64,000 bases of DNA from Paenibacillus algicola (GCF_005577435.1 NZ_CP040396.1:3166501-3230500); one strand, 5' to 3'. Positions 26,436 to 35,525 are shown, numbered from the stretch's first letter. Made by a program: numbers and translations. The notes: generated by a model from the letters alone, not told the origin.

Positions 26436-27353
26436 ATGGATCAGATGAAAGAAGCCTATGAGAAGCTTGGGCTTCCGGAAACCGCTAGCCGGGAGGAAGT
26501 CGAAGAGCGCTATACCCTTCTCATGCGCCAGGCCCGTTCCGAGCAGCGCAGAAGCCCGGAGAAAGCCGAGGCGGTAGAAGCCAGGTTCTCGGAAGCGACC
26601 CGGGCCTACCGATATATTACCGAGGAAGACGATCGTAAATCACTGGAAGAAATCAGCCGCCAGAAATACGGCAAGTTCAGAGGTCTCGCCGGACCGGCTG
26701 AGAAAACCGAGCACTTTTTCCGTTACTACCGCTATCATGTGCTGGGCGCCTTAGCTTTGCTCGGGCTTGCCATTTACATTGTAATCAGCATTGTGAACTA
26801 CCGCGCGGAGCAGGAGCGTCTCGCCCAGCTGCCTCCGGTCGATCTTTCCATCATGCTGCTCGGCACGTATATGATGCCGGACGGCGGCACAGAGACCGAG
26901 CCGCTGGAGCAGGCCATACTGGAGCAGTTCCCGGAATGGAAGCGGGTGGAGGTCAATATGACCTACGTTCCGCCACTGAATTCCTCTAACCCCTCCGACG
27001 CCGCGCTGCTGCAGAAAGCGCTGCTCATGATTAGCTCCGAGCGCCCGGACCTGTACATCGTAGACCAGAATTCCTATGAGTGGGTTGGCAACCAGGGAAT
27101 CTTCCAGCCGCTGGATGAGAAGATCAATCAGGACTGGAAGGACATCGCTGATCCCGGACTGCACATTAAAGGCCAGCTGGATGAAGATCCTGCGGAAAGG
27201 GTGTATGCGGTCAACATTACAGACAGCTCGCTGGTAGAGGGGCTGCCCGTAGCCAAGAATGAAATGTATGCCGGCATCAGCCCTGTCGCAGAGAATGAAC
27301 AAAAGGCCTTCGCCTTTATCCAGGCCTACCTGGAAGCTGTGCCAAGTCAATAA
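26436..27353 (+). CDS. J-domain-like membrane protein with extracytoplasmic domain
   Basis: 305 residues; GAGGTGA 6 nt before the ATG. Residues 1-75 look like a J domain (YEKLGLPETASREEVEERY, then ARFSEATRAYRYI), but the HPD tripeptide between helices 2 and 3 that activates Hsp70 is absent (the loop reads RSEQRRSPE). One membrane helix at about residues 105-125, then an outside domain of about 180 residues with a substrate-binding-protein-like pattern (DLYIVDQNSYEWVG, FQPLDEKI). It may be a scaffold or sensor rather than a DnaK co-chaperone. No neighbour gives a clue. Confidence 0.7.
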   Translation: MDQMKEAYEKLGLPETASREEVEERYTLLMRQARSEQRRSPEKAEAVEARFSEATRAYRYITEEDDRKSLEEISRQKYGKFRGLAGPAEKTEHFFRYYRYHVLGALALLGLAIYIVISIVNYRAEQERLAQLPPVDLSIMLLGTYMMPDGGTETEPLEQAILEQFPEWKRVEVNMTYVPPLNSSNPSDAALLQKALLMISSERPDLYIVDQNSYEWVGNQGIFQPLDEKINQDWKDIADPGLHIKGQLDEDPAERVYAVNITDSSLVEGLPVAKNEMYAGISPVAENEQKAFAFIQAYLEAVPSQ

Positions 27354-27374
27354 ACGACTGCTCGCCCTCCCGGG

Positions 27375-27431
27375 GGCTGTCCCAATAGTAGTAGATTCTT
27401 GTTTACTCTTTTAGGATAGCCTCTGTTTTTA
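27375..27431 (+). terminator. Terminator after the J-domain-like gene
   Basis: Stem GGCTGTCC (27375-27382)/GGATAGCC (27414-27421) with a long loop and a following TCTGTTTTTAT. Confidence 0.55.
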
Positions 27432-27521
27432 TCTAGGCATGACAGCGTGATCTTGCTATAATGCTATAATATAAAGAATGAATTTGAGAGTGCTAAGAGT
27501 GCTAAAAAGAGGAGATTATTA

Positions 27522-28376
27522 ATGTCTGGACAAATTAAAATATTCGCCGACAGCACCTGTGATCTGCCGCCGGAATGGATTAGTGAGCATCAGATTGGAA
27601 TTGTACCTTTATATGTAGTTTTCGGAGAGGATTCCTTGCGCGATGGTATTGACATCACTCCGATTGAGCTGTATGCCAAGGTGGATCAGACCGGTGCACT
27701 CCCGAAGACCGCAGCCCCGTCTCCTTCAGATTTTATGGCTGCGTTCACTCCTTATATTGAGCAAGGAGATCAGATTCTGTATATCAGCCTTTCCTCGGAG
27801 CTGTCCTCCACCTACCAGAATGCATTGGTAGCGGCTGAAGAGCTTCCAGCCGGTCAGGTCACCGTCATTGACTCCCGCAACCTTTCCTGCGGCATCGGGC
27901 TGCTGGTGATGAAAGCTGTACAGGCTGTGAAGAATGGTTCCGACATGCCGCAGATTGTGGACATGCTGACAAGCACCATCAACCAGGTCGAAAGTGAGTT
28001 TGTGATCGATACTCTGGAGTACTTGTATAAGGGCGGACGCTGCTCCGGCATGCAGAACCTCATTGGAAGCCTGCTCAAGATCAGGCCGGTGATCAAGGTC
28101 GATGACGGCGTCATGACACCAGCCTATAAGGTGAGAGGCAAGAAGGAGAAGGCGCTGGAGCAGATGCTCACGAATGCCTTGGCTAAAGCCGGGGACATGG
28201 ATAATGATTTGATCATTGTCGTACATACAATGGCAGAGTCTGAGGCTAAATACCTCCAGCAGGCTCTCCAAGAGAAGACAGGCGCGCGCCAGGTAGCCTT
28301 ATCCACCGCAGGCTGTGTCATCAGCAGCCACTGTGGACCGCAGACCGTCGGATTGATGTATACTAAGAAAATCTAG
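27522..28376 (+). CDS. DegV family fatty-acid-binding protein
   Basis: 284 residues; AGAGGAG before the ATG. DegV/FakB signatures: FADSTCDLP at the start, YVVFGEDSLRDG, the fatty acid pocket ISLSSELSSTYQNA, VIDSRNLSCGIGLLV, and the C-terminal HCGPQTVGLMY. FakB-type proteins present exogenous fatty acids to the kinase FakA, giving acyl-phosphate for phospholipid synthesis; no fakA is in the window. A TATAAT box (27465-27470) lies upstream but without a good -35. Confidence 0.9.
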   Translation: MSGQIKIFADSTCDLPPEWISEHQIGIVPLYVVFGEDSLRDGIDITPIELYAKVDQTGALPKTAAPSPSDFMAAFTPYIEQGDQILYISLSSELSSTYQNALVAAEELPAGQVTVIDSRNLSCGIGLLVMKAVQAVKNGSDMPQIVDMLTSTINQVESEFVIDTLEYLYKGGRCSGMQNLIGSLLKIRPVIKVDDGVMTPAYKVRGKKEKALEQMLTNALAKAGDMDNDLIIVVHTMAESEAKYLQQALQEKTGARQVALSTAGCVISSHCGPQTVGLMYTKKI

Positions 28377-28390
28377 AGCCTGATATAATA

Positions 28391-28427
28391 AGAGCAGCCT
28401 GTGAAGATGATCTTCACAGGCTGCTCT
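28391..28427. terminator. Bidirectional intrinsic terminator
   Basis: Long perfect stem AGAGCAGCCTGTGAAGA / TCTTCACAGGCTGCTCT around a three-base loop, between convergent degV and histidine kinase genes. Confidence 0.85.
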
Positions 28428-28432
28428 CTTCT

Positions 28433-30712
28433 TTATGCTTCTACAGTTTCAACCGGCAGCAGAAACTCAAAGGTGCTGCCCTCCCCTTCCTTACTGTCCA
28501 CAAAGATAGATCCGCCCATCAATTCCACCAACTGCTTGCAGATGGCCAGGCCCAGACCGGTGCCTCCATATTTACGGTTCATGACCGGATGCAGCTGGGA
28601 GAAGGATTTAAAGAGCTCATCCAGCTTGCCTTCCGGCACGCCCACCCCGGTATCTGACACCATAAACTTCAGGACCGCCATTCCATCTGTTCGGCGGGAA
28701 ACCGTCTCGACGTGAATACTGATTCTTCCTTGTTCTGTAAACTTCACCGCATTCCCGACCAGATTGACGAGGATTTGCTTCACCCGCTGAGCATCTGCAT
28801 GAATGATCTGAGGAACATTCTCTTTCATTGCCATATCCAGCGCCAATCCCTTGTCGCTTGCCTGACTTTGAAACAGACTGACGACGTCGTGAACGAGTGG
28901 ACTCAATTCGAATACGGATGGGGCCAGCTGCATTTTGCCAGCCTCAATCTTGCTGAAGTCCAAAATATCATTCAAAATGCTCAGCAGCGATTCCGAGCTG
29001 CTCTTCAGCACCTCTGCATACTGCTGCTGCTCCTCTGTCAAGCCGCTGTCCATTAACAGATCTGCCATGCCGATCATTCCGTTCATCGGGGTGCGGATTT
29101 CATGGCTCATCACCGCCATAAACTCCGATTTGGCCCGTGCCGTCTGTTCCGCCGATTCCTTCGCCTTCAGAATTTCCCGCTCTGTGGTAATGTCGTTGAA
29201 CACGACTACCGCACCCTTCAACTCACCCTGATCATAAATCGGATTGGTATGATAGCTGACGAGGAAGCTCGAGCCGTCCTTGCGCCAGAATACATCCTCA
29301 TGAATGAGGCGCGGCAGCCCGTCTCTCAATGTCTGATGAATTGGACAATCCTCAATGTCATGATGAAGTCCGTCGGCGCGGGTATGATGGATCACATCGT
29401 GCTGAGCTGATCCCATGAACTCCTCCGGCGTAAAACCGAGCATCCGGGAACCGGCAGGATTGACAAAGATCGCTTGACCCTCCTTGTCGAGACCGTAAAT
29501 TCCTTCCATCACCGAATTCAAAATAAGACTGTGACGGCTGCTCAGCTCTTCCAGCTGCCTTAAATAGTGAATCCGCTCTGTAATATCCATCGCAATTCCG
29601 TAGACCCCGACAATATTGCCGTTGATAATAATCGGAACATTTGTGACATGGATTCGGCGCTCTTCTCCATCTTTACGAATAATGGTGCATTCATAGTATT
29701 GGGGATGTCCATCTCTCGCCAGATTAAAATGTTTGAGCGTGTGCGGCAGGTCGCTTTCCTTAATCTGCTTGTGAAAGCTCATAGATACCAGCTCCGCATG
29801 AGTATAGCCTGTTAAAGCCTCCAGCTGCTTGTTCGCGGACTGATAATTTCCATCCAAATCAAAAGAATATACGCTGGAGGGATTAAACTCTACTAAGGAT
29901 TTATATCGCTGCTCACTTTCCTCCAGCTTTAACCGGGCCTCCCGCTGCTCTGTAATATCTCTGGTCACAGCCACAATCTGCTTCACTTGACCGGTCTGAT
30001 CATAGATAAAGCGTCCTGTGCTCTCCATCCATACATAATGTCCCTCTTTATGCTTCAGGCGATAAGAAACCGTATACATGCCATCCCGGTCCAAAATCTT
30101 TTTCAAATATTGTACGACCAGAATCCGGTCATCCGGATGCTGGTAATCATACGCACTCGTCCCGATCAGCTCCTCCGGCTCATATCCAAGCAGCTTAAGC
30201 GAAGCGGGTGAAGCATATGTATATCTCGCCTCCGCGCTCGGTTCATGCAGGGATATAAAATCCATGGAGTGCTCCGCAATAATCTTAAATTTGTTCTCGC
30301 TTTCCCACAGTCGGAGCTGCGCTCGCTTCTCCTCGGTCACATCCCGGGCAATGCCGTAAACGCCGATCGTTTCCTGCTGAACGATAATCGGTACATAAGT
30401 GACATGCACCTCGCGGATGCTGCCGTCTCTATGTGTAAACACGGTCTCATAATCTTGTGGAGACCCCTTCAATGCTTCCCTCATCTTGCTGGATCGGTGA
30501 TCCTGGGCCGTCTCGGCGAGAAAGTCCTTCGGAGATGATTGAAGAAACTCTTCTCTTGAATATCCCGTGAGCTTCTCCGTGGACGGATTCGCATCCAGAT
30601 AAGCGCCCTTCGTATCCATAATATAGATCGCATCGGGATGATTCATATATAGTGAACGGTAAGCACTGCCCTCAGAAATCAATTGCTCCAGTACTTGATT
30701 ATTTTGAATCAA
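28433..30712 (-). CDS. Cytoplasmic multi-PAS sensor histidine kinase
   Basis: 759 residues, TTG start behind GAGG. No membrane helix. Four PAS/PAC modules in tandem (about 12-130, 138-258, 265-380, 392-512; each closes with a DVTEEKR/DITEQRE/DITERIH/DITTERE linker), then HisKA with SHEIRTPMN (His537) and a HATPase domain with LVNLVGNAVKFTE, DTGVGVP and GGTGLGLAI. It ends after the ATPase domain without a receiver. A single-domain response regulator gene lies 253 nt upstream on the same strand and is the likely partner. Signal unknown; the fourth PAS (with HHTRADGLHHDIEDCPIH) is the kind that binds small ligands or haem-like cofactors. Confidence 0.9.
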   Translation of the reverse strand: MIQNNQVLEQLISEGSAYRSLYMNHPDAIYIMDTKGAYLDANPSTEKLTGYSREEFLQSSPKDFLAETAQDHRSSKMREALKGSPQDYETVFTHRDGSIREVHVTYVPIIVQQETIGVYGIARDVTEEKRAQLRLWESENKFKIIAEHSMDFISLHEPSAEARYTYASPASLKLLGYEPEELIGTSAYDYQHPDDRILVVQYLKKILDRDGMYTVSYRLKHKEGHYVWMESTGRFIYDQTGQVKQIVAVTRDITEQREARLKLEESEQRYKSLVEFNPSSVYSFDLDGNYQSANKQLEALTGYTHAELVSMSFHKQIKESDLPHTLKHFNLARDGHPQYYECTIIRKDGEERRIHVTNVPIIINGNIVGVYGIAMDITERIHYLRQLEELSSRHSLILNSVMEGIYGLDKEGQAIFVNPAGSRMLGFTPEEFMGSAQHDVIHHTRADGLHHDIEDCPIHQTLRDGLPRLIHEDVFWRKDGSSFLVSYHTNPIYDQGELKGAVVVFNDITTEREILKAKESAEQTARAKSEFMAVMSHEIRTPMNGMIGMADLLMDSGLTEEQQQYAEVLKSSSESLLSILNDILDFSKIEAGKMQLAPSVFELSPLVHDVVSLFQSQASDKGLALDMAMKENVPQIIHADAQRVKQILVNLVGNAVKFTEQGRISIHVETVSRRTDGMAVLKFMVSDTGVGVPEGKLDELFKSFSQLHPVMNRKYGGTGLGLAICKQLVELMGGSIFVDSKEGEGSTFEFLLPVETVEA

Positions 30713-30883
30713 AGCAGCCTCATCCTCTCAGAAGTAGTACCACAGAGAATATACCACATTTCTTGACAGATGATATCTAAATACGGCATAAATGCGTAAT
30801 AAAACCTCAAATTTGTGTGACATGCTGATTTAACCCTGATTTAAAGACACCAGAGTCCTTAAGCATGAAGAAATCCTGGCATA

Positions 30884-30930
30884 AATAAAGGCGACACCAG
30901 GAGCATTCTTCCCGATATCGCCATATTTAT
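30884..30930 (-). terminator. Terminator-like hairpin after the response regulator gene
   Basis: Minus strand stem ATATGGCGA/TCGCCTTTAT with a loop of about 23 nt; no long T-run. It lies between the receiver and kinase genes, so coupling of the two may be partial. Confidence 0.4.
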
Positions 30931-30965
30931 ATCTATATATTATGCAGAATCAATTCATTCACAGG

Positions 30966-31355
30966 TTAGCTCAGCCCGGCTTCCTTCACGCCCAGCAGCT
31001 CTTCCAGAAGCTTCATAAACTGGACTGCGCGAATCGGCTTGGTTACATACTCCACAAAGCCGGCTTCAAGCCCTCGTTCAATGTCTCTTGCCTCCGCAAA
31101 CGAGCTTAAGGCAATGACCGGAATGTCCCGGGTCTTCTCATGCTCCTTCAGGCGCTCCAGCGCTTCAAACCCGTCCATTCCCGGCAGCTGGATATCCATG
31201 ATAATCAAATCGATCCTCTCTGACTGAGCGATCTCGATGCCCTGCTCCGCCGTTACTGCTTCTCGAAGTATGACCCCGTGCAGCCTCTTGATAACATGGC
31301 GCATCACTTGCATGTTCAGCCGGTTATCCTCCACACACAGCACGCTTCGTGTCAA
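30966..31355 (-). CDS. Single-domain response regulator
   Basis: 129 residues, only a receiver: acidic pocket VEDN, phosphoacceptor Asp54 in IIMDIQLPGMDG, conserved Ser in IALSSF and Lys in YVTKPI. TTG start at 31355 with AGGAGG upstream. No output domain, so it should act by protein contact, like Spo0F or CheY. It is upstream of the multi-PAS kinase on the same strand. Confidence 0.9.
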   Translation of the reverse strand: MTRSVLCVEDNRLNMQVMRHVIKRLHGVILREAVTAEQGIEIAQSERIDLIIMDIQLPGMDGFEALERLKEHEKTRDIPVIALSSFAEARDIERGLEAGFVEYVTKPIRAVQFMKLLEELLGVKEAGLS

Positions 31356-31492
31356 ATCTTCACCCTCCTCCTAAACACAAAAAAACCAAAAAGAAACCAC
31401 AGTCTGGCCCTTTTTTGGCTTGTGTCCGGCTCATGGTACGGTACATGTCCGATTCATTACCACCAAATATTTTTCTATGTTATCTAAATAGG

Positions 31493-32167
31493 TTAGTTAA
31501 AAACGTAAGCCGCAATACCTTTATCCTTGTCAAAATCCCAATCCACATAAACATCCGATAGTTCTTTCCCGAGTATTTCGCTCACCTGAATATCCTGACC
31601 GAACATTCTCTTCTCCAGCTTGCGCTTGGTCGTTCTCAGGACGTTCCCGTACCCGAGCTCCAGCAGCTCCTTCTCCAGCAGAATCAGAATGCCTTCACGG
31701 ACGATAATCAATGTCTTGGGATTAACCCACCAGGAACGGATTCGTTCCGGCAGCTTCTGCACCCTTGCTGTCAGGATTGCGACTTGCTCGTGAACCTCGG
31801 CTTGCTCGTCATAGGTGTACTCGGTTAGAGATGAGCTTTCAAACAAACCCACAATAATTCCGGTTGCATTTTGAAGGCCCCAGTCATAATACATCTCTTT
31901 TACATCAATACCTGTTTCATTCTTCAGATATTGCGTTAATTCAGGTAGAAGAGATTTCATTAAGAGCTCTCGCGTGTAGCGAAATGCCTGTTCTTCCTCC
32001 TTACTGAGCAGGAACTTCTCCACGGGACCGATAAAATTGCGGATGTGCAGCGATATGCAGCCATCTCCGATGGAAACATGCACAGATTCAGGACCTTTAC
32101 CAAAGCGGTCTCTGAGCAGCTTCCCCGTGTAGCTGGCAATCTGGTTTATTAGGGACTGGGTAACCAA
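31493..32167 (-). CDS. DUF2294 domain protein (two copies)
   Basis: 224 residues with TTG start behind AGGAG. Two related halves: residues 1-110 (SYTGKLLRDRFGKGPESVHV, KEMYYDWGLQNATGIIVG) and 120-224 (NVLRTTKRKLEKRMFGQDI, DVYVDWDFDKDKGIAAYVF) match the DUF2294 repeat pair found in Bacillales. Soluble, no catalytic signature seen; function unknown. Its upstream region has two GATTTGG/CCAAAT-like imperfect repeats (32246-32275). Confidence 0.8.
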   Translation of the reverse strand: MVTQSLINQIASYTGKLLRDRFGKGPESVHVSIGDGCISLHIRNFIGPVEKFLLSKEEEQAFRYTRELLMKSLLPELTQYLKNETGIDVKEMYYDWGLQNATGIIVGLFESSSLTEYTYDEQAEVHEQVAILTARVQKLPERIRSWWVNPKTLIIVREGILILLEKELLELGYGNVLRTTKRKLEKRMFGQDIQVSEILGKELSDVYVDWDFDKDKGIAAYVFN

Positions 32168-32403
32168 AATTTCACTCCTACCAAACAGAATACATATAAA
32201 CAGCTTCTCTTATCTATTGTAACGCTTTTAAACTATAATACAACCAAATGATTTGGTATAATGCCAAATATTTTGGATTCCTTCAAAATGAAATCTTCCA
32301 GATCTGGATAACCCTTGCTTTGAGATACGAATTCTCACATGCTACGGGCTTTTTTTAGGTTGTGGATGTGAATTTCAATCTTTGGCCAAAACCTCATCAC
32401 AAA

Positions 32404-32443
32404 AAGGCTGCTCCCTGCAGAATGATCCGCAGACAGCAGCCTT
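32404..32443 (-). terminator. Terminator of the ccpN-yqfL-glpX operon
   Basis: Minus strand stem AAGGCTGCT...TGC/GCA...AGCAGCCTT followed by TTTTTGTG, directly after the glpX stop. Confidence 0.8.
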
Positions 32444-32453
32444 CTTAACGATG

Positions 32454-33431
32454 CTAGAACGAAACGGCAGCATAGAGCGGGCTGTTCAATGACTCCAGCG
32501 TGTGCACGCTTCGGATGTAGCGAACGGTCCGGGTACGAGAGTACATCATCACAGAATGCGTTTCCGCGCGTCCGCCCGGCAGAAACTTGACACCAGGCAA
32601 GAAGTCTCCGGAGGTCACGCCGGTTGCCGTAAACAGTACCCCGCTTCCGCCAACCATATCCTCCATGCCAAGCAGCTGTCTCGGATCTTGAAGCCCCATA
32701 CTCCGGCAGCGGATGTGATCTTCCGTTGTTTCAGGAATTAACTTCCCTTGAATCTCTCCTCCCAGACAGCTTAACGCTGCCGCTGCGAGTACCCCTTCCG
32801 GAGCTCCGCCAGATCCCACATATAGATCTACTCCGCTGTCTGTGCAGGTTTCGATAGCTCCCATGACATCTCCATGACTCAAAAGCTTGATTCTCACACC
32901 CGATTGACGCAGCGCAGCAATCATCTCCTGATGGCGTTCCCGGTCCAGGATGGACACGGTAATGTCTGCAAGAGATCTGTTCAAGATCTGGGATGCCTTG
33001 GCCAGTGTCACCTCGATCGGGTCCTCCAGGCTGAGCTTACCCGCCAGCGCAGGTCCTACCGCCAGCTTATGCATGTAGATATCCGGTGCATGAAGCAGGC
33101 TGCCTTTCGGCGCGGCGGCAATCACCGATATCGCATTATTGAGGCCGTTGGCCACCGTCTCGGTGCCTTCCAAAGGATCGACCGCAATGTCCATCTGCGG
33201 CCCTTTCCCGCTCCCGATGCGTTCTCCGATGAACAGCATCGGGGCTTCATCCATTTCTCCTTCACCAATAACCACGGTTCCATCCATCGCCACTTTGTCA
33301 AAGTGGGTTCTCATGGCTGCCGTAGCAGCGCCATCCGCGCTGTTCTTGTCCCCTCTGCCTGTCCAGCGGGCTGAAGCCAGCGCCGCCTCCTCTGCCACTC
33401 TTACCAGATCCAATGCCAATGGACTTTCCAT
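32454..33431 (-). CDS. glpX: Fructose-1,6-bisphosphatase class II
   Basis: 325 residues, standard GlpX length. Seen: GRGDKNSADGAA, metal site GEGEMDEAPML, VDPLEGTE, and GSGGAPEGVLAAAAL. It hydrolyses fructose-1,6-bisphosphate to fructose-6-phosphate, an obligatory gluconeogenic step. It starts 24 nt after yqfL and has GGAGGG upstream. Last gene of the ccpN-yqfL-glpX operon, so its expression should follow CcpN control, which makes sense for a gluconeogenic enzyme. Confidence 0.95.
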   Translation of the reverse strand: MESPLALDLVRVAEEAALASARWTGRGDKNSADGAATAAMRTHFDKVAMDGTVVIGEGEMDEAPMLFIGERIGSGKGPQMDIAVDPLEGTETVANGLNNAISVIAAAPKGSLLHAPDIYMHKLAVGPALAGKLSLEDPIEVTLAKASQILNRSLADITVSILDRERHQEMIAALRQSGVRIKLLSHGDVMGAIETCTDSGVDLYVGSGGAPEGVLAAAALSCLGGEIQGKLIPETTEDHIRCRSMGLQDPRQLLGMEDMVGGSGVLFTATGVTSGDFLPGVKFLPGGRAETHSVMMYSRTRTVRYIRSVHTLESLNSPLYAAVSF

Positions 33432-33455
33432 CGTAAATCCCTCCCGGAGAATTGT

Positions 33456-34286
33456 TTATATGCTCGGCATGCTGCCTTCTTGCGATAATGATTGAATAAT
33501 GAGTCCTGCGGTTTCCTCAATAGCTTTATCAGTAACATCAATGACCGGACAATTCAGCTGTTGAAACAAATTATGCGCATATTGAAGCTCTTCCTCAATA
33601 CGCTCCAGCGCCGTATACTGTACCTCATTGGGCAGCCCCATGACCTTGAGCCGTTCGGTGCGGATCTTGAGCAGATGCCGCGCATCCATCGTCAGTCCGA
33701 AGATCTTGCCCGGGCTAACCTCCTTCAGCTGTGAAGGGGTGGACAATTCTGGTACAACGGGATAGTTCACGGTCTTGTAGCCTTTATGAGCCAAGAACAT
33801 GGACAAGGGGGTCTTGGAAATGCGGGAAACGCCAAGCAAGATAACATCTGCTTTCAAAATAGCCCCAACATCCTTGCCGTCATCATATTGAACCGCAAAT
33901 TCCATCGCTTCCACCCGGCGGAAATAGCCTTCATCCAGCCGGTGCAGCAATCCTGGCATCCGTTTCGGGTAATCATTGAAGGTATCGGCAATGGCCTGAA
34001 CCATCGGTCCCATAATATCGACAGCTCTGACATTCAGCCGTACCGCTTCCTCCCGAATGACCTCGCGCAGCTCCGGCTGCACGAGCGTATAAGCTACAAC
34101 GCCATTTCTGGCGGAAACTTCATTCATCAGCTGAACAATTTCATCTTCTTCACGTACATTCATATAACGCTTGATCTCGGCACCCTTCAGTTCAAACTGC
34201 CTTAGCGCCGCCTGAACGACGGCTTCTGCCGTCTCTCCGATGGAGTCCGAGCATATTGCAATAAAATGAGCCGGTGACTGATACAT
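33456..34286 (-). CDS. yqfL: Pyruvate phosphate dikinase / PEP synthase regulatory protein (YqfL type)
   Basis: 276 residues. N-terminal FIAICSDSIGETAE and the P-loop-like GVSRISKTPLSMFLAHKGYKTVNYP identify the PPDK regulatory protein family, an ADP-dependent kinase and phosphorylase that switches PPDK (or PEP synthase) off and on. In Bacillus subtilis yqfL is cotranscribed with ccpN and modulates its activity. Here it follows ccpN by 13 nt and precedes glpX by 24 nt, with GGGAGG before the ATG. Confidence 0.95.
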   Translation of the reverse strand: MYQSPAHFIAICSDSIGETAEAVVQAALRQFELKGAEIKRYMNVREEDEIVQLMNEVSARNGVVAYTLVQPELREVIREEAVRLNVRAVDIMGPMVQAIADTFNDYPKRMPGLLHRLDEGYFRRVEAMEFAVQYDDGKDVGAILKADVILLGVSRISKTPLSMFLAHKGYKTVNYPVVPELSTPSQLKEVSPGKIFGLTMDARHLLKIRTERLKVMGLPNEVQYTALERIEEELQYAHNLFQQLNCPVIDVTDKAIEETAGLIIQSLSQEGSMPSI

Positions 34287-34299
34287 CCCATTCCTCCCA

Positions 34300-34917
34300 C
34301 TACTCTTCTGAAACCATGTCGAGCAACATTTTTATGATATTCGTCTTGGTGATCCGGCCCACTACTTTCCAGGCATCCGGATTGTCACTTTCGGATTTGA
34401 CAACCACGGGAAGGCTGTCAATCTGCTGGGCAATAATCTTGCGGGCCGCATCCAGTACGGTGTCCTCCGGCTCAACCGTGGTCACATTTGCCCTGCGCGT
34501 CATAATGAGACTGACCGGCATGGACGAGGCGGATGGATTGCCCAGAGTAACCTTGAGCAGATCCTTCCGGGAGACGATCCCGGCGAGATGGCCCTCCGCG
34601 TCCGTCACGATCAGGTTGCCTACATTTTCAAGGAACAGGGACACAACCGCTTCCTGTATCGTTGTCGTCTCCCGAATAATAATGGGAACACTGTGCAGGT
34701 CTCCGACCTTCATCTTCAGCAGGCTCAGCTTCTGCTCCCGCTCTGCTGCTCCCCGGTTGCCGAGAAAATATCCGACCTTCGGCTTCGCATCAATATAATC
34801 CAGAATAACCAGCTTGGATAAATCCGTTCGCAGCGTCGCGCGGCTGACATTGAGCATTTCTGCAATCTGCTCTCCTGTAATGGGAGCATGCTTCTTCACA
34901 ACATTCACAATTTCCAT
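34300..34917 (-). CDS. ccpN: CcpN-type catabolite control repressor (HTH plus two CBS domains)
   Basis: Predicted from the ATG at 34917 as 205 residues, but homology to CcpN continues upstream in frame (D-IELTARQ before M), reaching a TAG just before codon 34939-34941. A GGAGGG ribosome site sits 8 nt upstream of an ATC (34936-34938), and CTG at 34930-34932 is another possible start, so a non-AUG initiation adding 5-7 residues is likely. N-terminal HTH (GEQIAEMLNVSRATLRTDL), then two CBS domains (about 70-130 and 140-200) that bind adenine nucleotides. CcpN represses gluconeogenic genes when ATP is high. Operon with yqfL and glpX. Confidence 0.9.
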   Translation of the reverse strand: MEIVNVVKKHAPITGEQIAEMLNVSRATLRTDLSKLVILDYIDAKPKVGYFLGNRGAAEREQKLSLLKMKVGDLHSVPIIIRETTTIQEAVVSLFLENVGNLIVTDAEGHLAGIVSRKDLLKVTLGNPSASSMPVSLIMTRRANVTTVEPEDTVLDAARKIIAQQIDSLPVVVKSESDNPDAWKVVGRITKTNIIKMLLDMVSEE

Positions 34918-35063
34918 TTGCCTCGCTGTCAGTTCGATGTCCTATCCCTCCTGCACCCGACCCTCTGGCTCCATGAGCCGGACCGGACCTCAACATTCAA
35001 CACGTGAAATGCAGCTGCGCCTTACAGTCACCAATATGCATTTCATATTTCATAATTAACGAT

Positions 35064-35092
35064 ATATTACGTCATATATAAGTAATGTGCAA
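35064..35092 (-). promoter_or_regulatory. ccpN operon promoter with CcpN-like box
   Basis: Minus strand: TTGCAC (35087-35092), exact 17-nt spacer, TAATAT (35064-35069). The spacer contains TATATATGACGTA, also present in the promoter at 35381. TACGTCATATA on the plus strand matches the known CcpN consensus TRTGHYATAYW in ten of eleven positions. Confidence 0.65.
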
Positions 35093-35151
35093 TATATTGA
35101 AAGCTGAAAATTATTAATCATCCTGATACATCTTTTTTATCAGAGACTTGA

Positions 35152-35328
35152 TTACGCCTCGGTTTGAGGACTGCAGGACGGGGATTGGCACAGTCCGTGG
35201 ATGATTTTCACTCCATTTGTCGGTAAGGTATCCACCATTTCTCCGCATTTGGAGCAGATCACTAACCCTAAATCCTGATTGCGCTGCCCTTGCAGCGACC
35301 CTGTACCCTCGTTAAGCATTGTTTTCAT
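35152..35328 (-). CDS. SR1P-like small protein, copy 1
   Basis: 58 residues; GAGGAGGAG ribosome site before the ATG at 35328. Central motif GLVIC-SKC-GEMVDTLPT and IIHGLC: two short Cys pairs and a G-x-V-x-I-x-H-G strand, which resembles the Bacillus SR1P peptide (GTIVCQ-C--TIDHFEDEKVTVLYG-C) that binds GapA. Its promoter has the same spacer sequence as ccpN, and sr1 is a known CcpN target, which supports the match. A second copy follows at 35526. The residues before position 20 differ between copies. Confidence 0.65.
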   Translation of the reverse strand: MKTMLNEGTGSLQGQRNQDLGLVICSKCGEMVDTLPTNGVKIIHGLCQSPSCSPQTEA

Positions 35329-35380
35329 GATTGCTCCTCCTCAAATTTGAATTAATCATCCTGTTTGTTGATTTGATTAT

Positions 35381-35409
35381 ATAATACGTCATATATATTT
35401 ATTATGCAA
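35381..35409 (-). promoter_or_regulatory. Promoter of SR1P-like copy 1 with CcpN-like box
   Basis: Minus strand: TTGCAT (35404-35409), 17-nt spacer, TATTAT (35381-35386). The spacer carries the same TATATATGACGTA as the ccpN promoter; strong match in position and sequence. Confidence 0.65.
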
Positions 35410-35525
35410 CATATTTTAACCTATTTTTTTCCGGCATAATCATCGGGACCGCAAAAAAACCGCACAGCTCTATCAGCCATACGGTCATTCCATTCTATTG
35501 AGCTGTATTGGGAAGCTTGAAGCCT

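Noticed and set aside
32280..32360. Possible hairpin with T-run on the plus strand
   Set aside because: Stem is weak and broken, and no plus-strand gene ends there; no riboswitch consensus was recognised.
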